The notes: generated by a model not told the origin, from the letters alone. A stretch of DNA of 64,000 bases from Xiphophorus maculatus (GCF_002775205.1 NC_036445.1:4298802-4362801); one strand, 5' to 3'. Positions 35,800 through 46,333 are shown, numbered from the stretch's first letter. Made by a program: numbers and translations.

Positions 35800-37628
35800 A
35801 CTTCGGAATGAGAAAACCTTGATCAACTTTTCTCTGTTTTCGCTGCGTTTTCCTCCACCACCCGTAGAAACGTATGTTTTATTATAAACTTTTTATACCA
35901 ACTATTTTACTTACTTTCCCTTAGGTATCAAAGTGTTTTTTTATTTGAAACATGATCATATTATGTGTCAGAAATAGCTTCCCCCATTTCCTGTTTCCTT
36001 CTATTGTATTTCCTGTTTTTTTATTAACCCCCCATTTCCTCTCTAACTGTAAGGTGTTGACTCAGATAAAACACAGTTTCCTTTTCCCTATTTGGGACCT
36101 TCAGGTTTCCATTTGAATTTGATATCTCACCTTTTAAAATAAAAGATACACAATTTGAGCAAATGCACCAGAAGCCCAGGCTGGTCTTTTTTTAGCCATT
36201 TCCAGCATCAGTCAGATTTGAAGCTGTCATCATGGATTCTGTGAGACTCACTGAGCCCAGTAGCTCTGTCCACACTTCCCTACAGTTGTCAGTCCCACTT
36301 TGAATCACAACAGATCTTTCCCTGCTTTCAGCTAAGCAACATGTTCTGCATTTGGAACTTCTTTTTTTGATTAAGTACTTACAGTATATAATAAGGTTAG
36401 AGGAGAATCAATTCCCCCAAATATTGTGCTGAACTACATATTTCAGTTATATGACATAAAGCAGGAAAGAGGTTTGCAGAACATGGACAAGTCAGAAGTG
36501 AGACAAATAGTTTTTTTTTTCTTCAGGAAAAGAAGCATCTACAGAAGATCTACAACAATAAGCATCTTTTCAAAAAAGTAGATATTTTTGCTTAGCACAC
36601 AAGCAATTAAACCAAAATGCACATTCTGTAAGACTCAAGAACACTTCACACTCAAGATTTATGAGTAAACTGAAAATATCTTAAAAGTTCAACATAGAAA
36701 CAAATTTAAAACATGAAAAATCCTCTTCGTTAGTCTTTTCTAGCAGCATCCGAGACAACAGCTGAACTATTTTATCTACTTTAGATTTATTTGAATAACA
36801 AAGATATTTGTGGAATGTGCTGCACCTAGTTTGAAACCCACCTTCCACCTAGTTTGACTGTTTATTGGTTGAATGGAAAGTTGAAATGTCAACAAAAATG
36901 TATGCTTGATATGGAGGAATCAAAATCAAAGTTTAACCGTAGTGTAAAGAGAACAGAAGAGCAATAACAAGAGCAGCTCCATACCACTCATAGTTTCCTA
37001 AGGGTTTTGGAGACTGAAAATGAATAAAACTGAAAAAAAAAAATAATAATAAAAATAAAAATACAGATCAAGTTTAGGTCTTATTAAGTTTGTCTTGTTT
37101 TGCTTGTTCTTTTGCTTCTGTTTTTCAATGCTGCATGTTTCTCAGTTGATTTGTTTTTCCACTGCCTGAACACTGGGTTTCATTTTACTAATTACCAAAC
37201 CTGAATTCCTTTGGTCGTTATTGTCCATAGAGCTCTCTGTCTGGTCCTTGTTTTGGGGTTTTTTCCTGCCCAGTTTTCTTCTTGGATTCCTCACTAGTGA
37301 GTCACATCTTACTCATGTGGAAAGTGAGCTCTATAGTTCAGCACACCTGCTGCCTCTGAAACCACTGTTTGAAAGAGCAACTGCTGGACAATGTATTGTT
37401 AAGTCATTTCAGAGTTCATTAATAAAAACAGGCTGACATGGTGATCCATCTATCCTAAACAAATGATGCAAGGAGGAATTTTGCAGGATGCATTTGCTTT
37501 GATTTAATTTGTTTTGTGAAAAATAATTTCCATAATTGTTCCTTTTGGGGTTTTGATGTGTGGCATAGATATTCATGGACGTTGCTTCTATCCTTTTCCA
37601 TTTAGCATTTGAAAAACCTATTGTTAAC
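35800..37628. other. Intergenic, no gene recognised
   Basis: AT-rich sequence with short open frames and A/T tracts only (for example an A-rich run at about 37032-37063). Confidence 0.45.
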
Positions 37629-37631
37629 ATA

Positions 37632-38120
37632 CACTATATTGCCTCAAAATAATTGAAATCAGTCACTAGCTACAGCCCTCAGGCCTCATGTGGGCTCCAG
37701 ATTAGCTTCAGATCTGTGCATAGAAAGCTTTTTGGAAAGGGCTTCAGTGTCTAAACAGCTGCGTCCAAGAATTAAGATGTGATGCAAAGTGTAAACTTTG
37801 AGGCAAAGAAGAGTTAGCGTGTGTGGGACAAATTTTCATGGGTTGGTCTAAACACCTAAGTTGCAATGAACAAACTGTTCCTATTGTAACATAATAGTGA
37901 ATCAGTGCACAAAGTTACTCCATTAAGACATGGTAGAGAAGAACTAGACTGATCAGAGTCCTGACTTCAACCTGACTGAGCACTTTTGGGATGAGCTAGA
38001 GCAGCAACCTTCACTTCCAACAAAAGTGTCTGATATTCCAAAATGCTATTCTGGCAGAAGGGTCAGAAATCTTAACAAATACACTTCTAAACTTCCTAAA
38101 ATAGTTTAAGCTTTTGTAGC
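37632..38120 (+). mobile_element. Tc1/mariner-type relic with CACTATATTGCC terminus
   Basis: Begins at a TA dinucleotide with CACTATATTGCC, the terminal repeat of a common fish Tc1-type family. Transposase fragments follow in order: 'cctcatgtgggctccagatt', 'cagctgcgtccaag', 'cagtgcacaaagttactcca', 'gagtcctgacttcaacctga' (the SPDLNP catalytic region), 'gagcacttttgggatgagct' and 'ctaaacttcct'. Most of the gene is deleted and the right terminus is missing. Confidence 0.75.
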
Positions 38121-38199
38121 AGCAAATGGAGGGAAAGATTCATAGCCTTTGCATTAAAAACTGGATGTCAAAGTCTAATTTCTGTATGAAAGAAAATTC

Positions 38200-39440
38200 C
38201 CAAATAGCCTTAGAAATGTACACTACATTAGGAAGTGGCAGGAGAATAACTGTAAGAAAAGAGAGGCTGCTTTCAAATCAAATCATTTTTTTTAAATTTA
38301 CTGCCTAATATTAAATTTACTTGAGGATAACAGGGTTCAGAATAAGTTTTAACTTTGTTTTTTGCAGATAGAATATGAATGGATGATGTAACAGAGAAAA
38401 CTGAGATCCAACAGCTGACGCAAAATTTCAGTTTAGTTGCACACAAATACAGTAGACAGGCCAAGTTTCTAACTCTAAGTTTTACAGTCCTGTCAGAAAA
38501 ATATGTTACAGCCCAAATTTCTCTCCAAAGAGCTTCTTTTTAACTATTTTATTACTGACTGTTCTCTCTGCACAGACTTTTCCCTTTTCACAGAAACAGT
38601 ATATAGAGCTTTCTTAATCTCAAAAAAGGCATTTTTGTCAAGCATTTAATGAGGTGAGAAATGCAAACAATTCTTTTTTTTTTCTGTCCTCAGACTTGTT
38701 TTGTCTCTAAAATTTGAGACCAGAAGTTAGTCAGAGAGATGATTTATAGGTAGAATTATGGAAATGTCTGTAAAAATCAAAGCTGCTTCCATCACTGAGC
38801 CCCACAGGCATGTCTGGCTTCACTCAGGTGTGACATCGTTGTGGTGGGCGTCTCAACAGACACGGTGACTCACAGACTGGAGCACCGGTTGCATCTGGAA
38901 GAGAACAGCAAAGATCTTTTCACAAAAACAATGTTGGGAGATTCATTATAGTGACCTACCTGCAACTTTCCCACCTGTTCAAGGCGAGAGGGAGGAAACA
39001 TGTCTGGGGAATAGCCCTCAAACACTCAGTGTATTCACTGTGTAGACTAAAAGCACATAAAGATGGTGAAACATGTCTTGCTTGTTGCATACCAGAGGGA
39101 AAATTAAATGTTTTATGAGCATCATACAAAATAATCAACTCAGTGTAAAAGAGAAAGCAGACAATTCCATTTAAGCATTGTATCTTACTGAATTCTGTGA
39201 TGGGAAGCCCAATTATTTTGTTTTTAAAACTCTGTAAAACTTTCACATTTCAATATTAAACCTTTTGGCCATTTCTCTGATTACACATTATTTAGATATT
39301 CTGAACAACCAATGGATTATTCCAAAGCATAAAATGTTGCAGGTAGTTGGTAATCTACTTCAAAGCAAGTTTCTTAAGTTGTTTATTGTTTGCATAAATG
39401 TATACAAACGTATTAATTAATGTCTTTCACGTCTAAATTA
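38200..39440. other. Intergenic, no gene recognised
   Basis: No exon structure or known repeat recognised. The short open frames lack domains. Confidence 0.4.
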
Positions 39441-39447
39441 ATTATAA

Positions 39448-39720
39448 CAACTTTATTAGGCACATCTTGCTAGTAGGGGGCTGGACCTCCTCAGAACTGC
39501 CTAAATTTGTTGTTCATTAGGCATTAGAAATGTTTCTCAGAGATTTTGATCCATATTTAAATGATGGCATTATAGAGTTTCACCACTTACAAGTTGCTGT
39601 ACTAGATAAGGATCTGGTGAATGTGGAGACTACTAGCTACTTGATTGTGCTACAAAATGGAAAATACATGATACAACCCTTTAAATGTTTTTCTATTTAC
39701 AGCAATAACTCTAAAATCAC
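39448..39720 (+). mobile_element. DNA transposon relic, left end (same family as 11262-11613)
   Basis: Starts 'caactttattaggcacatct' and 'tgctagtagggggctggacc', the terminal repeat and subterminal block of the family. 'agaactgcctaaat' and 'ttctcagagattttgatcca' follow. Interior and right end are lost. Confidence 0.6.
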
Positions 39721-39739
39721 AAAAATATGTTAACATAAA

Positions 39740-41450
39740 TGCTTCAGAAAAAAAATCCAGACTTAAAGATAGCTTTGAACTGATAGTTTTATCATCTGAA
39801 AGCAGGAGATCAACCAAACAAACATGCAAAAAAACCCAGTTTGCAGCATTTATCGGAGCTGCAGAGATAAGTGGACAATGTGATTTCTGAAGTGGGACTA
39901 ACCCTCTCCTGGATAACCATGACCCCTGTCTTTCAACCTGCAACACACGATAATCGCCCAGGTGATAATGTGAGGACGACACAGAAACATTATTCTAGTG
40001 GCAGCACACAGACAGCTTGTCACTGGTTTAGATTTTTAAAGTAGCTTTTAAAGTCTTGCAATGTTTTCCAGAAGAAATGGGTTGGGAGAGAGGTGTATTT
40101 TCCATCCACCATGTCACATGAAGTTTGCACATTATGTTTCATTAATGTGATCTACCGGCTCAGTCAGAGAATTTAAAAGAAAACTTGCTCCCTTTTCCCA
40201 GCAGAGGGTTAATCCCTCCAAATCTACCCCTGTGGTCACACCACAATCCACAGAAAATAACTAAAACACACAGACACAGTGGTGACCTGTCGGCTATCTG
40301 TAGGATGTGAAATCTGATCTCCACTTGCAGCTCTGCCTCTAAATCTCCTGTAAATGTATGGATTTTTCTTTACTCATTGATGCCACTAAAAGCTCAGAGT
40401 GTAAACAATTGTCTAGTAAACACAAGTCGATTCATTTAGTTGAAATGAGTGCATTTTTGAGTCCATTCGTGTTTGAATCAGTTGAGTCTGCTGGTTGTTT
40501 TCACATAGTGGTGACCACCTACAACCAGGTGTCTTGAGACTGGCAAATATAAACCCCTATTCCCATCAGAGACAGATTTCTTTATCAACATGAGGGCAAA
40601 TCAGGGAGTTTCAGGTCATCATGTTGCTGTGCTGGTTCATGTAAAATTTTGACATTGTTACTTGTTTTTGCTGTTGGGATCCAATGTAATTCTTCCATCT
40701 TCCCACCAAATCTGAAAGGCTCAGGTTACTGTTTCTTCAGCTGTTTAGGGTTGTTGTTCTTTGGCTTTGCTCCCAACCTGCTGATAAAACCTCTAAGCCC
40801 AAACACACACCCTCCCCCCCCACCACACACAGAAACAAACGCATGCACACAAAGTGTGAGAACTACCCGACAAAAGGGTGGGAATTCAAACAAATCTATA
40901 TAGAAAAACAGGATTTTTCTGAGTCACTCAAATAAAAAATATTCTCTTTACTGCTGACTTTGATACCTGTACATTATTTGTTGTCTGATTAGAAAAGTAT
41001 CTAAAAGTGCTATTCCAAATGTGGACAATGTTAAGAATTAAAAGCAGGGCTCTGCTCCACAGGAGGCAGTCTGTGGTTAGACTCCTGAAGAAGTCACGCT
41101 GGAGGTGATGGACTACTGCAAGTGAAGGTACTAATGATTATTTGATTTCTAACCTGCTCTGGATGTCCTTTGTGTGTGGTCTGCACCTGCCATCTTTGTG
41201 AGAGCTTAATAAATCCTCTAAAACAATCTCCGACTTGGAACAGTCATTTTGTTTGACTAAATCATAATAGTCACATACTCAAAAAAGTTCACACTGCACG
41301 TAAGAAGTCAATCGAAGGGAAGAATATATTTCACGCACACACAAAAATATGAATTTACAAACTAAAAAAATCCATAAGGCAATATTAGCAACTGGAATTC
41401 GAAGAAAATACTGGGCAAAGTTGAGGAGATAATATCTTCAGAAGTGTCGA
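39740..41450. other. Intergenic; possible transcript end near 41206
   Basis: No coding exon recognised. An AATAAA at about 41207-41212 follows an exon-like stretch (41041-41205) without coding potential. It could be the end of a non-coding RNA or an LTR-like fragment, and neither is supported further. Confidence 0.35.
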
Positions 41451-41737
41451 ACTCTCTAGAAAGAGTATTTTATTTTGATACAGGTATCTAACGGTCCATA
41501 TAGCCTACAAACACCACTTTGAGCCGCTACGAACCGATAACAGGCAGCGGAAAACAACAGAGGGACTTGGCGAAATGAGGTTAGCGGGGAAAACACACGC
41601 CGCCTGGCCCCGTCAGCGGAGCTACGCTGCTCCGAAAACTCCGGAGCGTATTTCAAAGAAGCCTAATTTTGGATGAACTAAGTTGATAGATGAAGCTATA
41701 TGGACTACTTTTTGTGGCAAATTAATAGGGTACTTAC

Positions 41738-41870
41738 CTCTATTTACCGGTGCTGGTTGCACATTGCAATGGACGCCATCTTGCTGGTCCAGAGACAAGG
41801 GAGTTATGACTGCAGGATGGTGTGGAAAGCCTCGCCCTCGCGCTCTGGCTTTTCAAAATAAAAACTCAGG
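41738..41870 (-). promoter_or_regulatory. Candidate minus-strand promoter and first exon with YY1 site
   Basis: On the minus strand, AAGATGGCGTCC (41772-41783) is a YY1 motif overlapping an ATG. A consensus donor GAG|GTAAGT (exon end 41738) follows about 40 bp later. The region is GC- and CpG-richer than its surroundings. The ATG frame stops after 11 codons, so any exon would be mainly 5' UTR. No downstream exons were recognised. Confidence 0.3.
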
Positions 41871-42247
41871 CTAACCATTTTTCTCGGAGGCCAGGTGTCC
41901 GGTATTGTTTGTTTCTCACAGGAGCATTACTTAAACTGACTTGCGCTTCGCAGATCGTCTTTCTGCAGCTTGTATAAAGTCTATGTGTGATAGGGACCCT
42001 GTGTAAGCCGGACAGAGAGAACTTACGGGTCAGATATCTTGTCAAAAATGTTGTCATGAAAATCGAAATTGAGCGCTCGTTATCCGGTTTTTCTATTTTC
42101 GTTTTGTTCACTAAATGGGAAATCGGATAACAGGCCGTCATCCGATTTTGGTTTAATAAACAAAAAACTAGTCTATTTTCGTTTTTTCATTTTTCATTTC
42201 AAACAAAAAAAAACAAACTGCCTGAAAATACACAGACCGCAAAAGGT

Positions 42248-42683
42248 AAAGAGCTGAAAAAGCAAAGTGAAAAACTACGAGAGGAGAATGCTGGTCTTAA
42301 GAAGAGGCTCAGAGAAAAGGTACAGAATGAAATGGAGCCTTCGCATAAAAGGTCTGAAGGAGGAGAAAGATGAAGACATCAGGGCTTTAGTCATATGTAC
42401 TCTGAAGCACATCGTTCCTGAATCTGCATCAAGGCTGAAGGGGGACGTGCATGTTGTTCATCGACTGGGACGAAGGATGGAGAACAAACACAGAACCGTT
42501 ATTGTGCTATTTACACGAAGATTATTGAAGGAAGAAATCTGGAAGAAGACCAAAAAATCCACTTATTGCAAAGAACTGGGCATCCGGTTTGCTAAAATGC
42601 TACCCAAAGAAACCTGGGAGGAGGGAAATCGTCTGTGGCTGCAGATCGATCAAGCCAGGGGAGCAGGGAAGGTGGCCTACTGA
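42248..42683 (+). mobile_element. L1-type ORF1 protein relic (frameshifted)
   Basis: Two frames together resemble the RNA-binding ORF1 protein of L1-type LINEs. Frame one (from 42248) gives a coiled-coil segment (KELKKQSEKLREENAGLKKR). After a shift near 42300-42340, the second frame gives the RNA-recognition and C-terminal parts: WSLRIKGLKEEKDEDI, VVHRLGRRMENKHRTVIVLF, GIRFAKMLPKETW and LWLQIDQARGAGKVAY, then a TGA at 42681. The frameshift and early stop show it is not a working gene. No ORF2 follows directly. A reverse-transcriptase relic lies 3 kb further on but probably belongs to another element. Confidence 0.75.
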
Positions 42684-42689
42684 TGGACG

Positions 42690-43840
42690 CCAAATCGGAC
42701 TGGAAGGTACCTATACTGACTAAGGTGGAGATGTAGACTTTGTAACGGGACCTGCTGCTCAACATCATTTTGTGGTAATCAGTTTAACTGAGTTTTCTTT
42801 TTCTTTTCTATTCAAGGATCTTTTTTTGTTTATAATGTTGAATATGAAAATTTAATTTATTTCACTCAATGTTAGCATATCTAGCTACTTCACTGACTCA
42901 ATTGCTTCGGATGCCTATGCGGGTTTTCTTCCATTGGGTTTTTGTCCACACAATGAAACGAGCACATAAAGCATTTTGGGTTCTCTCTCCAAGTTTAGAA
43001 TTTTTAGCCGAATTCTTTTTGTTTCCTTATCTGTCGGTAGGCTATGAAAACTACCTCTTATCAAAGAAACACTGTCTTTTTGGTTTCGGAAGCACGTTCA
43101 AAACACACCTGTTGCTGCCACAAATTAAGTTTGGTCTAATTATTAGAGCACAGCAGTTACCCCAGTTCCACAGGGGCATCTTACGGCCCTTTCTAGTGGC
43201 AAGTTGTTCTCTAGAACAGATTAATGTGTGGTTCGGTTCAGTTCGGTTCCGGTCCAGTGGGGAGATTCTCCGGGTTACGGACAGCTGCGGTCTTTTCTCC
43301 GCTTATTTGCAGCGACACTCAGCAACGGAGAACCTCGACGTTCTGGTTGTGATGGACTAAATAAATCCATATATATATATTTTTATACTACAGAAATGTA
43401 TTGCTGGCCCAAACATAATGATAAAGATTCAGATCATGAACTTTATGACTTGTTAAATCCAAATGAAAACTTAAATTCACATCACACCAAGCTAATATTA
43501 TGTATTTCTACTGTTTTACACTGTTGGCACAAACCTGCAGCTCAGAACTATGACCAGCTTCTCTGCTTTTCTCTTTGTTAAAGTCGGTTCTTCAGAGAGA
43601 CGAGCTGCTAGCAGCGCTGCTAATTCACCGTCACCCCATTACCAAACTTAATGCTGTGTTCCTGTCGCTCCCCGTGATTAAACTCACAAACTGTCCTCTG
43701 AACTGAGCAGATCTCTGATGGCAGACGGCGTCTCCGTGAACAAGTTTTACCAAACATTGTACAGTAACTGAAAAGAGAGATGTAACTTCTATCATGAATA
43801 TAGATGAACAAAAAACCCTACAAATTACAGTAAAATGCCG
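42690..43840. other. No supported gene; short GTTCGG tandem motif
   Basis: An open frame at 42869-43360 (163 codons, starting TTG) shows no domain and no promoter or splice context. Around 43231-43255 the motif GGTTC(G/A) is repeated several times. Confidence 0.4.
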
Positions 43841-43841
43841 C

Positions 43842-43865
43842 TACTTCCGGTGGGCGCCGGAAGTA
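43842..43865. promoter_or_regulatory. Inverted pair of ETS sites
   Basis: TACTTCCGG (43842-43850), spacer TGGGCG, CCGGAAGTA (43857-43865). Each arm is a consensus CCGGAAGT ETS/GABP site as found in ubiquitously active promoters. It lies about 410 bp upstream of the 480-residue gene. Confidence 0.55.
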
Positions 43866-43873
43866 AGACTCAT

Positions 43874-44015
43874 AATCGTTTCCACAGTAAGCCTCCCAGG
43901 AATAGAGAGTTCTGGCAGCGTGGCTTGCTGAGCAGTACTACTTCTCTTAAACAATTCCTCAAATAAGAGTTAATGAATTTTAGAATCGTTTCACACAGTA
44001 AGCCTCCCAGGAATA
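43874..44015 (+). repeat. Direct repeat of about 31 bp, 110 bp apart
   Basis: AATCGTTTCCACAGTAAGCC plus TCCCAGGAATA (43874-43904) recurs with a two-base difference at 43984-44015. Both copies lie in the upstream region of the 480-residue gene. Confidence 0.7.
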
Positions 44016-44040
44016 TGGTGGAAAGTGAGCTGGCTTTGCT

Positions 44041-44053
44041 GTTGCCTGGCAAC
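44041..44053. promoter_or_regulatory. Perfect RFX X-box
   Basis: GTTGCCTGGCAAC consists of two perfect inverted X-box half sites (GTTGCC / GGCAAC) with a 1-nt spacer. RFX factors bind such sites in promoters of ciliary genes, usually within a few hundred bp of the start codon. This one is 223 bp upstream of the ATG of the coiled-coil gene. Confidence 0.65.
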
Positions 44054-44106
44054 ATAGCATACATGACATTATTCCACTGATGTAATCTGATGATGCCAAA
44101 GTGTTA

Positions 44107-44164
44107 TGATGTCATAAGGGACAAGGCATCTGTCCCTTATGACATCACAAGGAACAGATGCCTT
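44107..44164. repeat. Two overlapping, mutually exclusive hairpins
   Basis: Hairpin A: 44107-44123 pairs perfectly over 17 bp with 44131-44147 around the loop AGGCATC. Hairpin B: AAGGCATCTGT (44123-44133) pairs with ACAGATGCCTT (44154-44164). B uses the loop and arm edges of A, so they cannot form together. The arms of A contain the CRE-like motif TGATGTCA/TGACATCA. Confidence 0.8.
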
Positions 44165-44275
44165 GAATATCTATTCAGAAGTCAAGCAGCAGCAGCTCGG
44201 ACGTTGGGTTTTCCATATTGGATTGAACAGTGCATTTTTTCGTAGCTTTTGTGATACATCAGTCGGACAGCCAAA

Positions 44276-45718
44276 ATGCTGCCAATTAACACTTATTTTT
44301 TAACAGAATGCGAAATTAAAGAAATGAGTAGAGATGAATTGATCTTCGTGAATCTGGATTTCATACAAAGGTTTAAAAAAATAGCTAAGGAGCATCGGAG
44401 TAGAACCACAGTGGAGGAAGAGTTGAAAGCAGCTCAGGAAGAAATTGTGCATCTAAATCAGAACATTGGTTTACTCAAGGAAAGGCTAGATGAGTCTCAC
44501 AGACAAAACAAAAACCTGAACTGTAAGACAATCCCACAGTTAGAAAGAGAGATAAAGAACCAGAGATCCCACAGGAATCAGTTGTTGATTGTGAATAAAA
44601 ACTACCAAACTAAATTCAAAGACCTTCAAACCTCTTTAAATAACCTCACGGACTCAAAACTGCAGCTTGAGAGGACGTTGGCAGAAAAAAGAGAAGCAAT
44701 GTCTCAACTCACAGCCTACAGAATGGATGTTGAAAAGCAGGAAAATGAAGTGGAGAGACTTCGGTTGGAATTGTACAAAAAGAGCAACTATGTTGACCAG
44801 AAGACTATTGAAATTAAGAGAGAAAAAGAAAAGTCCAGAAGTCTTGAGGGCAAGGTAAAAGATCTGGAAAAGCAGTTGAATGAGGCAAAGAATCGAATGA
44901 AAATTCTTGGGGATAGACTTTCAAAAACTCTGGTGGGAGATCCATATAAGTATGAACCAAGTGCCACGTTTTCTGACACCGTATTATTTCAGAAAAAAGT
45001 GCAAAACAGGGTATTAGCAACATATCAGAAGGCAAGAGCTCTCCAGGAGGGAAAACCCTTGAAGAAGCAGGCCGAGAGCCACTCAACGCTCTCAGCCTTA
45101 CAACAGCAAGAAAGCGTGAAACTACAGGAAGAAGACTTACGACGACAGCAAGAAGCCATGGGTAAGGAAAGAAGTTTTCACCGCACAGAATTTGATTGGA
45201 AAAGGCTGAAGGAGGAAATTCAGTCCTTAAATGGTCAGATACAGGCACTAACTCAAAACAGGCATAGGGATCAAGAGTGCATTAAAAATCTCACTGAACA
45301 AGTGTCTACGATGAAAACTAAGTACTACAGGGAGAAGGAATACAAGGATTTAAATAAATCCATAAAGAGCAAAGAGACTAAGATAGAAGGTAATATTGCT
45401 GCGGAAATACCTAAAAATGAAACACAGACCAACGAACAGCAAGCCGAATTTTTACCATCCATTGAGGGAAAGTCAGTTTGTTATAAAGGAACCTTGCCTC
45501 TGAGTGGAGGCAGGTTAGAGCCAGAATTTAAAGAACACAAGCTCATAACGCTAGAAAAGTTCAACCTTAGCCCAATACCCCCTAGCAAAAAGAAGCTTGA
45601 AATGCCATCATTTACACTTTCAGGCAGGAAGATTGTCCTCAGGGAACCTGAGCAGAGAAAAAATAGTGGTCAATCAGGCAGGCGTGCCACAGTTGATGGG
45701 AACGTTAAAGTTCCCTAA
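44276..45718 (+). CDS. 480-residue single-exon coiled-coil protein, possibly ciliary
   Basis: An uninterrupted frame of 480 codons, by far the longest in the window, from ATG (context CCAAAATGC) to TAA. It has a short N-terminal region with CEIKEMSRDELIFVNLDF, a long coiled coil at about residues 43-220 rich in Glu/Lys/Gln with leucine heptads, a linker containing DPYKYEPSATFSDT, a second coiled coil at about 260-360, and a basic C-terminal tail (KKKLEMPSFTLSGRKIVL, RKNSGQSGRRATVDG). There is no signal peptide or membrane segment. The layout is reminiscent of lebercilin-type or other centrosomal/axonemal coiled-coil proteins, but I cannot assign a family. Upstream lie an X-box, an ETS pair and CRE-like sites. 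No introns, and LINE debris on both sides, suggest a retrocopy or a new gene. No AATAAA was found soon after the stop. The intact frame favours function. Confidence 0.75.
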   Translation: MLPINTYFLTECEIKEMSRDELIFVNLDFIQRFKKIAKEHRSRTTVEEELKAAQEEIVHLNQNIGLLKERLDESHRQNKNLNCKTIPQLEREIKNQRSHRNQLLIVNKNYQTKFKDLQTSLNNLTDSKLQLERTLAEKREAMSQLTAYRMDVEKQENEVERLRLELYKKSNYVDQKTIEIKREKEKSRSLEGKVKDLEKQLNEAKNRMKILGDRLSKTLVGDPYKYEPSATFSDTVLFQKKVQNRVLATYQKARALQEGKPLKKQAESHSTLSALQQQESVKLQEEDLRRQQEAMGKERSFHRTEFDWKRLKEEIQSLNGQIQALTQNRHRDQECIKNLTEQVSTMKTKYYREKEYKDLNKSIKSKETKIEGNIAAEIPKNETQTNEQQAEFLPSIEGKSVCYKGTLPLSGGRLEPEFKEHKLITLEKFNLSPIPPSKKKLEMPSFTLSGRKIVLREPEQRKNSGQSGRRATVDGNVKVP

Positions 45719-45789
45719 TTAGAGGTTAAAGGCAACAAGATATTATGAGGTGCATTTGTGAGCATCACATACAAGAGGCGTATACACCT

Positions 45790-46325
45790 TGGGGCTGGGC
45801 TTTAACCCATGGAGCCCAGCCGGGCACAGCCGAAGAGGAGACATGATTCCCTCTTCACACGGGCTCACCACCTTTGGGGGAGACAAACTGGTGGGGTGCA
45901 GAGTCAAAAGGATGGCAGCTGAAGGTAGGGACCTTGGTGATCTGATCCTGAGCTACAGAAGCTCAGGAACAGACCAGAGTCCGGTCCTCATTGCCGGCAG
46001 TACCTCGGGCTCGTTTCCAGTGAGAGTTGGACTCCACCAAGGCTAATCTTTGTCACTAATTCTATTCAATACTTTTATTGACAGAATTTTTAGGCACAGC
46101 CAAGGTGTTGAGGGGATCCGATTTGGTGGCCTTAAGATCAGATCTCTGCTTTTTGCAGAAGATGTGGTCCTACTGCCTTCATCAGGTTGTGATCTACAGC
46201 TTTCACTGGAGCGATTCGCAGCCGAGTGCGAAGTGGCTGGGATGAGGATCGGTGCCTCCAAATCCAAGGCCATTGAGTTCTTGAGCCGGAAAATCTGGTT
46301 AGGTTGCCCCCTGATATGCATCCCA
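45790..46325 (+). mobile_element. Non-LTR retrotransposon reverse-transcriptase relic
   Basis: The piece 45895-46046 gives RVKRMAAEGRDLGDLILSYR, then PVLIAGSTSGSFPVRVGLHQ, the RT palm region before the catalytic box. After a stop and frame change it continues LFNTFIDRIFRHSQG, RFGGLKIRSLLFAEDVVLLP (an ADD box altered to AED) and LERFAAECEVAGMRIGASKS. The sequence at about 45900-45965 resembles the element's 5' part, so the copy appears internally deleted. The catalytic change and frame breaks show it is dead. The family was not determined. Confidence 0.75.
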
Positions 46326-46333
46326 TCTCTTTA

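Noticed and set aside
38939..38995. Possible 15-nt minus-strand microexon near 38960
   Set aside because: Matches acceptor and donor patterns, but such short matches are expected by chance and no flanking exons exist.
42869..43360. Open frame of 163 codons between the ORF1 relic and the coiled-coil gene
   Set aside because: Begins at TTG, shows no domain, has odd composition and no promoter, splice or poly(A) context. Consistent with chance.
44814..45248. Minus-strand open frame of 144 codons inside the 480-residue gene
   Set aside because: Antisense shadow of a longer, better-supported frame; no coding features.
44276..45718. Naming the coiled-coil gene as lebercilin (LCA5) retrocopy
   Set aside because: Layout is similar, but coiled coils converge easily and I saw no diagnostic motif, so no symbol is given.
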